Under the pieces are notes generated by a model, which was not told the DNA's origin, did not search any database, and was given only the letters and a program-made list of their open reading frames with translations. Of a stretch of 64,000 nucleotides of DNA, positions 35,431 to 47,640 are shown one piece after another. Source of the stretch: Tubiluchus corallicola (Eukaryota > Priapulida > Priapulimorpha > Priapulimorphida > Tubiluchidae). The stretch covers positions 1 to 64,000 of the forward strand of contig JAQGDQ010000927.1 of NCBI GenBank assembly GCA_030141605.1, written 5' to 3'. Position 1 is the first letter of the stretch. Each line of letters starts with the position of its first letter. The translations under genes were made by a program, and so were the position numbers.

Positions 35431-35935
35431 GTATGAGAAATTCCTGCAGCAGCAGAGACACAAATTCCCAACACAATTCTCCCTTCTGTGAAAAAGCACA
35501 CATGCGTGTTGTGTTTAACATTTGTCTGTATGTGTGTTTACAACATGACACTGTTATCATGTCGTACAGAATAACAAAAAATTATTGATTAATTGGTTGT
35601 TATGGCGCTTGCTATTGTAGCGTCTTCCTCTATCGACAAGTGAACAGTGTTGTTTACGTCATACCGTTTATATGAATATCCTCTTTAGGAATAGGAAGAC
35701 CTTCACTGTGACCTTGACCCTGGCTTTTTAATAACCAAGACCTTCCACTGTGCCAGGTTTTGTATTTATGACTTCATCCGTTTTGCTTTGTTGGTATAAC
35801 CTTTGACCTTTCGGACTTGCACAGAGCCATCACTTTTCAAAGTTTAGTGATGATAGTATCATCCTTTTTTATCTTATTCTACAGTCATACTGACGTTGAC
35901 GCCCCACCCTCTCAAGCAGCAGGTGTGCAACGTAT

Positions 35936-36129
35936 ATTTAAATGTCACGCCTGCGCAGAAAAAAATTGCTAAATTCGCGCAAAAAGTGAAGCAACAATGG
36001 GCGCCATGTTGTACAGTACATAATTGCTTTCGACTGTGTGGCAAAAATAACTGCTAGACGACACATTTTTGACGCATCGCTTGTCATGCAGGCTAACAGT
36101 CCGTCTCTGCGCATGCGTGGCATTTAAAT
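35936..36129. mobile_element. short MITE with GC-rich inverted ends
   Basis: 194 bp. Ends ATTTAAATGTCACGCCTGCG and (reversed) ATTTAAATGCCACGCATGCG are inverted repeats of about 23 bp. The right end includes TGCGCATGCG, which resembles an NRF1 site. It could instead be a promoter relic; the matching ends favour a MITE. Confidence 0.6.
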
Positions 36130-36289
36130 CGTCGCTGTGTAATGACTTTTGTCCCGGCTGATGCATGCTGGGATCGTGGATCTTCGACGTCATAGCACGT
36201 AACAGCGGTGCTATGTTCAGTCATAACGTGATTTTTGAGATGTTTAATGTGCCTTAAAAATTCACAAATTTTTCCAGACTTGTGAAATT

Positions 36290-36411
36290 CAGGGCCTATT
36301 TCAAGGGGGGTAAGTGGGGATACTTCCCCGGGGCCTCACCCTCCAGGGGGGCCTCGCGTGAAGATAATATTTTTTGTTTATGCGAAAAACCTCCTACTAC
36401 CTCCTCTCTCC

Positions 36412-36457
<46 letters not shown>

Positions 36458-36469
36458 CATCTCTCTCTT

Positions 36470-36530
<61 letters not shown>

Positions 36531-36682
36531 TTTTTTCTTCCGCACGGCCGTTTGCCAGTATTGACAAGTATTAAGGACTGGTCTTAGAATGTTTTTTTTT
36601 TGTTTTTTTTTTTTTTGTTTGGGTTTGGTTTTTTTGGGTGGGTTTGGGGTGTTAGGCCTCGCCTAGGTTGAAATAGGCCCTG
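36290..36682. mobile_element. hAT-type MITE with an internal CT tract
   Basis: 393 bp with perfect 15-bp terminal inverted repeats CAGGGCCTATTTCAA. The flanks GTGAAATT (36282-36289) and GTGAAATC (36683-36690) form an 8-bp target duplication with one mismatch, as expected for hAT. The interior holds a (CT)n tract (about 36410-36530) and T/G-rich sequence. Non-coding. Confidence 0.88.
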
Positions 36683-36984
36683 GTGAAATCCCTTTATCAG
36701 AAGTAACGTTGATACGTACAAATAAGTTCACGTGGTATATCCCAAACTTGGTAGTCCAATTTCAATGTTTCAACAATAGGTTTATGTGTATGTGTTCAAT
36801 TTGGGTGATCCTGTTTATTGATTGTAGCTCAAATGTAATAACGGCATCAAGCTTGGAGCTAATGGCATGGCTACTTGACTCTCAATAAGCTTGTATTGGA
36901 AATGTGTCGAAACTGAATTCGTCTCAGAAATAATCCAGTTGTGTGGGATGCAATGTTTGCTGCTTATTGGACAGAGCTGCTTAT

Positions 36985-37650
36985 ATATCATATACTATCC
37001 CATTTTCAAATCTGATAAAAAGCTTACATTTTGGCCCAATTAATACTGCAAAAGCGTTTCTGATAATTAAGCAATAGATTAAACACTTAATTAATGGCCA
37101 GCTAGCACAACTATTGATGACATCACAAATTAACGTAATTTTCAACGTCAGAAATATTCCACCAGTGTGTTTCTCGTGTTTGGGAAAGTGAAAATTGCAG
37201 TGCAGTAATACTGTAAGATATTCAGTGTGTTGTACTAAAACTAGGCAAGTTTTAAGATAAAAATTCAAATTTCAAATTTACTGCTGTGCTCACACATGAG
37301 CTGTCGAAAGTGTGTAGTTCATCACAAACTAACACATCTGAGCTGAAAGGTACCGCCTCTGTTTTTTATATAATGCATTTGCGAAAGGCAGGCACTAGCA
37401 AGTGTATAACTAGTGAATGGTGAAATGTATGTAACAGCAAAGAACTAGTGGCGCGAACATGAGATTGTATTTGTGTGGTAATAATTCTTTCACGTAAGTC
37501 ATTTTTGAAAAAATAGTACGTTTCCTTTCAATATTTTAAAGAGTAGATTGTTTTGACCTACAGTTCAAGATTGGGTGCTTTAAAGCACGAAAAATAGCCG
37601 GAGACTAAATGGAACCACCCACATGCAAGTTTCCCAGTTATTTGCTAACA
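36985..37650 (+). mobile_element. MITE family A, copy at 37 kb
   Basis: Shares the core AATTAATACTGCAAAAGC, GATGACATCACAAATTAAC and AGTAGATTGTTTTGACC. Like the 5.1-kb copy it carries the extra TTTAAAGCACGAAAAATAGC tail, so the two form a subfamily. It lies in the TASK intron. Confidence 0.75.
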
Positions 37651-37896
37651 AGGCTTAGTGCGGCTTAACTATCGTTGTCAAGTGCACACACCGTGATCAC
37701 TCAGCTGTTTTCTCTTGCCACGTTTCTTATTATTATGTTTTGATTTCTGCGCTTAACGCAAATTAGTATAACTAGTTAAACTAACTAAAAGATTTTCTTG
37801 ATAACTTTTTTATCAGAGCTGCAACAATATCTGTTTTTGCTGACTGCTTCTATGTTGAAGCAAATTACTTGTGTTTATTTAGCAAACTGTCATTAT

Positions 37897-38065
<169 letters not shown>

Positions 38066-39079
38066 TGTATTACCATTATCTGCTTACCTAAAACTGATAT
38101 CAGTTATCTAAGTTGTTTATTCCTGTTACGTTAGTGACGAAATAAAATTATCTAACAAAATATTAGCAGAAATTAATTACAATCAAATTATCCCGACAAG
38201 TTAACATATAATTAACATCCTGATGCTGTAAAACACTTACCAAATTCTCCTTTTTAATGTGATTTACGAATTTACTTTCAAACAACAGATTGTTGGGGTT
38301 TACCTCAAAACATTTATTATTTTGTGCATTATCTTATTGTGCAGTATATTATTTCTGCATAACCAATATTTAACAGAAAATCATTAAAATTGTCGTGACT
38401 TGTTGGAAGTGTGCCGGTTCAAACTTCGGTTGCCTCCATTTCTGTTACCTTTTGAACTGTCAACGAAGCTGTAAAGTTATTAATTATCATTCATTAAAAT
38501 AAATGACAATAATCAGTAGGAATCAATTGTCTGAATATCAGTAATTAAAGTATTGATTTATGAGATCGATAGCTGTGAAAAAAACAAAGAAGGTTAAATA
38601 ATATCGTGGCGTTATATTCACAATTCACCGAACTACATTCGTAAATATTAGCCATTTTTATGTACTGAATGGCTGCAATTTTTTAGAAAAGTTTTTTTTT
38701 CAAAATCGATTTTATTATAACAGCAATTCATTCAAACTTACGATGGGTAATAACACGCAATAATAGGGGAAATTTTAGCTGCGTGTAAGCTGCTTAAGTC
38801 AGCTTAAGTTCTCGCCAAAGCTGAAATAATTTTTATCGTTCCGCACTTGGCATTATTATCATTTGCGTGTAGCGTCACACCACCGTGCAAGCACTTTGTC
38901 TGATCAATACGCGAGCTTTAACACATAATTGTCACATAGCTTGGCGCTGCTGACGATTAAATCCCAGTGTGTGTCTATACCTGGTTCTATAAATGATGCA
39001 AGCTTCCATAATGATCGTTTACTAGTAATAACGCGTATGTAATTCTCTAAGGAAACAAACGTGTATTGACGCTGCACGC

Positions 39080-41846
39080 GACGTACGTTCACACGTACAG
39101 GGGTGTATAATTCTCAAAGGAAACACCAGACATAGAGACCTGTACGCAACGTGCAAGCACACATATACAGGGGTGTATAATTCTCAAAGGAAACGCCAGA
39201 CACAGGCACCTGTACGCAACGTGCAATTACACGTATACAGGGGTGTATAATTCTCATAGGAAACACCAGACACAGACACCTGTACGCAACGTGCAATTAC
39301 ACATATACACGGGTGTATAATTCTCAAAGGAAACACCAGACACAGACATCTGTATGCAACGTACAATCACACATATACACGGGTGTATAATTCTCAAAGG
39401 AAACACCAGACACAGGCACCTGTACGCAACGTGCAATTACACGTATACAGGGGTGTATAATTCTCAAAGGAAACACCAGACACAGACAGCTGCACGCGAC
39501 GTACGTTCACACGTATACAGGGGTGTATAATTCTCAAAGGAAACGCCAGACACAGACACCTGTATGCAACGTACAATCACACATATACACGGGTGTATAA
39601 TTCTCAAAGGAAACACCAGACACAGACACCTGTATGCAACGTGCAATCACACACATGTACAGGGGTGTATAATTCTCAAAGGAAACACCAGACATAGACA
39701 CCTGTATGCAACGTGCAATTACACATATACACGGGTGTATAATTCTCAAAGGAAACACCAGACACAGACACCTGTATGCAACGTACAATCACACACACAT
39801 ATACAGGGGTGTATAATTCTCAAAGGAAACGCCAGACACAGGCACCTGTACGCAACGTGCAATTACACGTATACAGGGGTGTATAATTCTCATAGGAAAC
39901 ACCAGACACAGACACCTGTACGCGACGTACGTTCACACATATACACAGGTGTATAATTCTCAAAGGAAACACCAGACACAGACACCTGTATGCAACGTAC
40001 AATCACACATATACGGGGGTGTATAATTCTCAAAGGAAACACCAGACACAGACACCTGTATGCAACGTACAATCACACACATATACAGGGGTGTATAATT
40101 CTCAAGGTAACACCAGACATAGACACCTGTATGCAACGTGCAATCACACATATACACGGGTGTATAATTCTCAAAGTAACACCAGACACAGACACCTGTA
40201 TGCAACGTGCAAGCACACATATACAGGGGTGTATAATTCTCAAAGGAAACGCCAGACACAGACACCTGTATGCGACGTACATTCACACATATACACGGGT
40301 GTATAATTCTCAAAGGAAACACCAGACACAGACACCTGTATGCAACGTACAATCACACATATACAGGGGTGTATAATTCTCAAGGGAAACACCAGACACA
40401 GACACCTGTATGCAACATACAATCACACATATACAGGGGTGTATAATTCTCAAGGGAAACACTAGGCATAGACACGTGTATGCAACGTGCAATCACACGT
40501 ATACAGGGGTGTATAATTCTCAAAGTAACACCAGGCACAGACACCTGTATGCAACGTACAATCACACATATACAGGGGTGTATAATTCTCAAAGGAAACG
40601 CCAGACATAGACACCTGTATGCAACGTACAATCACACATATACACGGGTGTATAATTCTCAAAGGAAACACCAGGCATAGAGACCTGTATGCAACGTGCA
40701 ATCACACATATACAGGGGTGTATAATTCTCAAAGTAACACCAGACACAGACACCTGTATGCAACGTGCAATAACACATATACAGGGGTGTATAATTCTCA
40801 AGGGAAACACCAGACACAGACACCTGTATGCAACGTGCAAGCACACATATACGGGGGTGTATAATTCTCAAAGGAAACACTAGGCATAGACACCTGTATG
40901 CAACGTGCAATCACACATATACGAAACCAGCAAGCACCTGTATGCAACGTCAAACACTATACAGGGGTGTATAATTCTCAAGGGAAACACCAGACACAGA
41001 CACCTGTATGCAACGTGCAATCACACATATACGGGGGTGTATAATTCTCAAGGGAAACACTAGGCATAGACACCTGTATGCAACGTGCAATCACACATAT
41101 ACAGCGGTGTATAATTCTCAAGGGAAACACCAGACATAGACACCTGTATGCAACGTACAATCACACACATACAGGGGTGTATAATTCTCGAAACACTAGG
41201 CATAGACCTGTATGCAACGTCAATCCATATACAGGGGTGTATAATTCTCAAGGGAAACACCAGACATAGACACCTGTATGCAACGTACAATCACACACAT
41301 ACAGGGGTGTATAATTCTCAAGGGAAACACTAGGCATAGACACCTGTATGCAACGTACAATCACACACGTATACAGGGGTGTATAATTCTCAAGGGAAAC
41401 ACCAGACACAGACACCTGTATGCAACGTGCAATCACACACATACAGGGGTGTATAATTCTCAAGGGAAACACTAGGCACAGACACCTGTATGCAACGTAC
41501 AATCACACACGTATACAGGGGTGTATAATTCTCAAGGGAAACACCAGACATAGACACCTGTATGCAACGTACAATCACACACATACAGGGGTGTATAATT
41601 CTCAAGGGAAACACTAGGCATAGACACCTGTATGCAACGTACAATCACACACGTATACAGGGGTGTATAATTCTCAAGGGAAACACCAGACATAGACACC
41701 TGTATGCAACGTACAATCACACACATACAGGGGTGTATAATTCTCAAGGGAAACACTAGGCATAGACACCTGTATGCAACGTACAATCACACACATATAC
41801 AGGGGTGTATAATTCTCAAGGGAAACACTAGGCATAGACACCTGTA
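39080..41846. repeat. 70-bp satellite, about 40 units, ending in a 142-bp dimer repeat
   Basis: Monomers contain GGGTGTATAATTCTCAAAGG, AAACACCAGACACAGACACC and TGTATGCAACGTACAATCAC. From about 41250 to 41790 two variants (ACCAGACATAG and ACTAGGCATAG) alternate with a 142-bp period. Many open frames on both strands arise from the repeat. Confidence 0.97.
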
Positions 41847-42916
41847 AGAGACATAGAGTACCAGAAAGGTCAGGCTTTAAGTCGAGTAGTTCTTGCACCC
41901 TGTTTAAATACAAAACAGACATTTCTCTAATTGGCTCGGATAATCTACAATGTACAATAACATGCGTTTCGTGTTCAAAAGAGACATTATCACACCTGCA
42001 TGCCCTGTTGTTACTACTCGTTGAACAGTTTATATAAACCTACATGCTGTCTGCAATGCAACATCCTAATTAATGTGGACAGTGTTTACATAATCTTTTA
42101 AAAAGAAATATGGAGCCATAGACGCGCATACAACTACTGTTTACTCACAGATAGTTTACACAAATGTCGGAGAAGAAACATGACAAATATACCGACAGTT
42201 TGCACAGGGGTTTTGAAAGAAACTTGTAAATGATGCGCGTTCACATGTAGACGGCTTTGAACATAGTTCTTAACAAACAGAAATGCAACAATATATCAAT
42301 GCGTACTAAGCCTAATGGCGCGTTCAAACTGACGAGTTTTCTGTCAGGAGATCTTTAAAACACATGACAAGTATCATGAAATCTTCGTTTTTCTCAGCAT
42401 AGAAGACTCAGCATATTCGCTTAATAGCATTGGGTGTTAAGTGTTTGTATCACCTGTGACGCCATCTAAACATCTATAATTGAAATAATTGATGATAATA
42501 TAGCTTTAGAGAGTTTTTGATGAATAAAATTGAAGAAAACGCCGGTGCGAAAATCTTTCATTGAATAGTGAAATAAGATATTTTTGCTTTCGTAGTGGCC
42601 TTGACACGAATAAATTTTGACACTGTTCACACGTAGAATTTGAGAATCCAGATAAGGTCGCAGTTACATGCCTATTGCTGGCATTGTTCACATGGGCGTA
42701 TGTTTTGTGCAATTATACTGCTTATTATGATAAATTTTTAGGCATAGCAGAAAACCCCAGAGTTGATTGGAGTTAATCAAATTTGAAAATGTTGTTAATT
42801 TATGCAGATTACACAGTGATGGTCCCTGTGGGACACCACTGTGAAGATTACCCTAATTGTTAGGGGCGTGTCAATGCCCCAAACTGATAGCTCAATCCTG
42901 TTTGTCTCTATGACCA
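41847..42916. other. TASK intron, nothing recognised
   Basis: Unique-looking AT-rich sequence without repeat structure or coding homology. Confidence 0.4.
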
Positions 42917-43177
42917 GACGGTTTAGACTAGCAGTAATCCGTTCGCTTTCCGTATGGGAGGTCGTGAGTTCGGTACAGCGGCTGGCTCATACCAAATACC
43001 TTAAAAATGGTACTGCTGTTGCCCTGCCATGACGCGAAGTATTTAGGGTAAAAGTGGGTAGTAATAGTCTCTGTTATGTAGTTGCAGGTTGTTGTTTACA
43101 GTCTGTGCAAAATCTCTTCGGAGCTTATGTCAATTGTTGATCCAAAAAGCCGACTTTAAATAAGGATTATTATTATA
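42917..43177 (+). mobile_element. tRNA-derived SINE, copy 1
   Basis: A tRNA-like head (GGTTTAGACTAGCAGTAATC, GGGAGGTCGTGAGTTCGGTA as B-box) is followed by TACCTTAAAAATGGTACTGC, TTAGGGTAAAAGTGGG and an ATTATTATTATAG tail. The same head and body occur inverted at 21890-22085. Confidence 0.65.
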
Positions 43178-43339
43178 GCGGATATTTATATATGAAGTGC
43201 AATGCACAGTTACCTTTGGCATATTAGTAGCACTACTATCTTGTACATACATGGTTGCTGCTAATTACATATGTTTGTATAGCACTTATATCTAAAGAGA
43301 TTACGCAATTGATTGTCGTGTATTATCGTTTATGTAGCA

Positions 43340-43640
43340 ACTGTTATATGACGCTTCAGTTATATAAAAATGGACGCTGTAACTGATTACGGTGTGTTGT
43401 AAAATAAGCGCTTTACGTAATATATACAGTTCCATTATATATATATATATATATATATATAGTTCCGTTATATAAAAGTGGATGCTGTAACTGATTGTGG
43501 TGTTGTGAAATAAGCGCTTTACGTAATATATACAGTTCTATTGTATACGCTTTATATACGGTTCCATTATATAAAAATGGGCCCTGTAACTGATTGTGGT
43601 GTGTTGTAAAATAAGCGCTTTACGTAAATATTAAAGGTCA
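43340..43640. repeat. ~110-bp unit repeated three times around a TA microsatellite
   Basis: Three copies of CTGTAACTGATTGTGGTG ... AAATAAGCGCTTTACGTAA, with a (TA)n run at 43436-43460 between the first two. Confidence 0.88.
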
Positions 43641-44107
43641 CACGTATTTTGCGAGTAGAATTTTTTGACACTGAACTTCTTAAATCAGGCGCCCCTGAAA
43701 ATTTGCCATCAAAGATTGCAGCCTAGCTAGCCTGTTGGAAATGCGTCTCGGCTAATTGTGAGAGTGTTATCGAATTTATTTTAACCCAGAGATTTTCAAT
43801 GTCAGTTAGTTTTGCGATGACTAGTTGTTTTTAAAGTAGCCATTTACATTTTTATCCTCTTGGTGGTAAGAACAAAGTTGGCTGACCTTGGCTGACCTTA
43901 ATCAATATTTGTAAACTTCGCTTACTGATAACGGAAATGAACCCCCGGGGGGACAAGTTGAATGAATGTCGATGCTAAACGTGATAACGAGACAGAAAGT
44001 GTGAAAAAACAGTTCGGTTAATACTGAATTTGAACTCCGGACATTTGGATTGCAGATCCACATATCTTACATGTTTCAAGTGTTAATCTTGATAATTTTG
44101 ATGCGTT

Positions 44108-44510
44108 AGTATTAAGTATTTTCACCGTTCGAGCGATTGATGATGATCGTGGAAAAGTCAGAGGTTAAGTGTACCAGACAACGCTTTTGTGTACACTTGA
44201 CGACGCCTCGCAGCTCATCCTGTTATAATACTAACAGTTTTAACATCTAGCTAGAACCTTACCTAGTTCATTTTTTCATGTTCCCAAGCGAGATCCTGCT
44301 AGTAAATCACTCTAAGCACAGACTAATACATAATTAAGTAAAGCCCATGTAAAATAACTGAAGTTACTGAACTGATGCGGCAGACGGTTTTGCTTTACAC
44401 ACATGTCACGTGTCGGTTGTAGTTAATACGCATTGCAGTGGTGCACTTAACTATTGACCTACAGAAGCTGCGCGTGCGCACAATGAAACTGTGAAAAGAC
44501 TTATTAACAT
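44108..44510 (+). mobile_element. MITE family C, second copy
   Basis: Direct, diverged match to 14194-14585 (GAGCGATTGATGATGATCGT, TGTACACTTGACGACGC, GCGGCAGACGGTTTTGC). The DR1 of the other copy is degenerate here. Confidence 0.7.
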
Positions 44511-44833
44511 TTAATTATTTTTATAATTAATTTAAAAATAGAATAATTGCTTAATAATTAGGCGTGAACTCCCGAATCGGAACGAAGCCAAAAAGTCAAA
44601 AACAACTGCTGTTGCTGGGCTTCAGTATGTGTTGTCATGATTTATTGGCTTGTCAGCATTAGTCCTGTAAATGCTGTGGATTAGTATTCCTATTGGACTT
44701 AAAACCAGGACTGCAAAATAACTGAGAATATTAGTTGGTGATTAGTAAAGCTGTTAACATTTCTTACTAGCAAGCTATTCCGTTATTTGTGTAGATGTTG
44801 TTATTCTAGCTATTGTCAATGATATGTAAATTT

Positions 44834-45301
44834 AAAGGAAAACCGGATGATTACGCACTTCAAAATAAAGAATGCTCTAAAATATTGAAAACTAAATACT
44901 GAAAGCTTGGATTAAATAATAATCATCTCGGATTAAATTTTGTTAGTCCCACTAACAATGGCGCCTTTTTGCCACATTCACGTGGACGACAAATAGGTGC
45001 GGCACCGTGATAAGCATGATCATGAACTGCAGTGTTCGTCTGTGACGTCAGTGTGACGTAGAGGTCATTTTTATAACATCACATCAGCATCTTATTACAA
45101 TCTTCGCTTACGTAAGATGCCTACCATTGCGCAAACTGTGGTTAGTTTGTGACGTAAACGATTGCTGTGTTCGGTTGCTGTTAAAATTTAAGCTTTGTAG
45201 ACAGTTGTGACAAATTTGTTTGTTATATTTTTCAACAGTAAGTTTGAGTGACAACAGTAAAATAAACCCAGCATGCTGAGTGACCTGTTCTTTGCTTTAA
45301 T
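44834..45301. mobile_element. chimeric MITE: family B left part joined to family D right part
   Basis: Begins TTTAAAGGAAAACCGGATGA and continues as the inverted family B sequence (AATGGCGCCTTTTTGCC, GACGTCAGTGTGACG, GGTTAGTTTGTGACG) to about 45185. It then switches to the family D right end (GTTTGTTATATTTTTC, GTGACAACAGTAAAATAAA) and closes with CTGTTCTTTGCTTTAA. Confidence 0.65.
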
Positions 45302-45944
45302 TTTGTTATCATTGTAATTGGCACCATGAAAGTTCATCAGATGCTCGGATGCTGGGCGCTGAAAAGCATCCAGTCAGCGTCCATTAATTTCCCCATTGCA
45401 TAATCAATACGGTCACCTTTATTAACCTTCCAGCACTAGTTTTCAGCAAGCAAAATCCTAATCTCTACAGACAGGCTGTATATTTGCTATTCGCCTTTAA
45501 ATCTTGGCTGAGCTGAAACACGTGCAAACATTCTGGTCACGCATGCTGCCGTCCAGAGGGCAGTCATGAATAACTGGCTTTTATTAATTATGCCTTTCAT
45601 TGCTGGTAATTAAAGTGAAACAGCCATCGCCTCTGTATTGCAATTCTTAATGCAGTTAGTGTGCAGCACAATCGTAATTGCTGTGAAACCATTCTCTCTT
45701 CTAATGATATAAAGGTAGTAGTGTAGTTGTTGTAGTATGTAGTACGCCCTAAGTGAAGTCCTACTTGCCATCTTTGAAGAAGCATATGTCCGCTTCAGCT
45801 CAAGATTAGAAATTTTATGAATTCTTGATTATTGCAATTTAATTCAGTTCAATTTTTGTTATCGTTTTAGAATAGTTGCAAGAATTCATCTTTTAGTTCG
45901 GCATTGAAAATTTTTATATAATATGCTAAAATAATTGCTTAATA

Positions 45945-46310
45945 TAATGTAATGTAGTGTAATGTAATATAATATAATATAATATAATATAATATAATAT
46001 AATATAATATAATATAATATAATATAATATAATATAATATAATATAATATAATATAATATAATATAACATAACATAACATAACATAACATAACATAACAT
46101 AACATAACATAACATAACATAACATAACATAACATAACATAACATAACATAACATAACATAACATAATACAATATAATTTATATTATAATATAATATGAT
46201 ATGACATGACACAACACGACATAACATAATATAATATATCACAATACAATACAATGCAATACAATACAACACAACACAACATAACATAATATATTAACGT
46301 AATATATAAA
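45945..46310. repeat. pentanucleotide microsatellite (ATAAT)n then (ATAAC)n
   Basis: About 100 bases of ATAAT units pass directly into about 100 bases of ATAAC units, followed by degraded copies to about 46310. The change is a single T-to-C step in the unit. Confidence 0.95.
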
Positions 46311-47098
46311 ACACTAAATATAATTTAAATTTGTATACTGCATAACAAATAGATTCTATACATCTTAAAAACAATCATTTTTACCACTTTCTTCACGAAA
46401 TAATATAATTTTGCATCATGTCAGAAAATGTAATAAGTACGAGGCGACAATGTGCAGCTGTAGAAAAACGCTGTGAGTTAACAGATACTTGAGAGACTGA
46501 AACGTTGTGAGCGGTAGTGGTCTAAGATGTTTGCAGGTCTAACACACCACAAGTAGTTTTGCGAAACATTTGCAAATTTAGTACGTCTGTATGTGTTTTG
46601 TGAAAATCAACTTTTCAGAAATAGAAGTTTTTTCTACATAAAGAAACAACTACAACCTTTTTACTCCTGCACCCTGAATCAGTGAATTCATTCCGCTAAA
46701 GAAGAAACTTATTATTTCTATCTATGGACAGGAAACTGGTGTCTAAATCAATATGTAAGGTTATACGAGCCTGTAAACTCACATTATATTGACACTGCCG
46801 ACTGAAATGTCATGGGAGGTCCATTTGCCACCAGATGGCGTGTTAGTAGAGGCGCATTTAATCAATAAAAGAATAAAACCACTCCTATTATTACCACACA
46901 TCCTCTGACACGGATATGATCGAATCGGTTCGCAAGCTTCATGCATAATTTAGTAAGTGTGTCGTGTTCCCTTCCCGTCATTCCTCTGTCACTACCACAT
47001 TGTTGTAGTAACGCAACGTTTGTTCAGCTGTCAGCAACTGCAACATTAATTATTCCTGTCTAATGGAAACCCTCTTTAACGCGAAAATAACCTACTTG

Positions 47099-47440
47099 AG
47101 AAAATAGTGTTGCCTTGAGTAAGTATGGCGGGTGTGTCAGGAAATAGTGTTGCCTTGAGTAAGTATGGCGGCTGTGTCAGGAAATAGTGTTGCCTTGAGT
47201 AAGTGTGGCGGCTGTGTCGGGAAATAGTGTAGCTTTGAGTAAGTGTGGCGGCTGTGTCAGGAAATAGTGTTGCCTTGAGTAAGTATGGCGGCTGTGTCAG
47301 GAAATAGTGTTGCATTGAGTAAGTATGGCGGCTGTGTCAGGAAATAGTGTTGCTTTGAGTAAGTGTGGCGGCTGTGTCAGGAAATAGTGTTGCCTTGAGT
47401 AAGTATGGCGGCTGTGCCAGGAAATAGTGTTGCCTTGAGT
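47099..47440. repeat. 40-bp minisatellite, about 8.5 units
   Basis: Units GAAATAGTGTTGCCTTGAGT plus AAGTATGGCGGCTGTGTCAG. On the TASK strand each contains GAGTAAGTATGG, a donor-like site. Confidence 0.96.
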
Positions 47441-47640
47441 AAGTATTTTTGCACAATATTGACTTTAGTTTGAAAACTACGTACTGGAATTTTTGCGCAA
47501 TCTTGGCTTTAGTTTGAAAGCTACGTATTGAAGTTTTTGTGCAATCTTGACTTTACTTTGAAACTTACGTACTGAAGCTTTTGTGCAATCTTGACTTTAG
47601 TTTGAAAGCTACGTATTGAAGTTTTTGTGCAATCTTGACA
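47441..47640. repeat. ~45-bp minisatellite, about 4.5 units
   Basis: Units TTTTTGTGCAATCTTGACTT plus TAGTTTGAAAGCTACGTATT. It follows the 40-bp array with no gap. Confidence 0.93.

Noticed and set aside
34917-35501. 194-codon minus-strand frame, the longest in the window
   Set aside because: Its core is the 72-bp MITE-derived array read as a 24-residue repeat (KGKNKSLSMLGLFYCYHLNC-like). The period being a multiple of three explains why it stays open.
39114-41922. Dozens of 60-130-codon frames on both strands
   Set aside because: All arise from the 70-bp satellite read in several frames; no domain or independent start.
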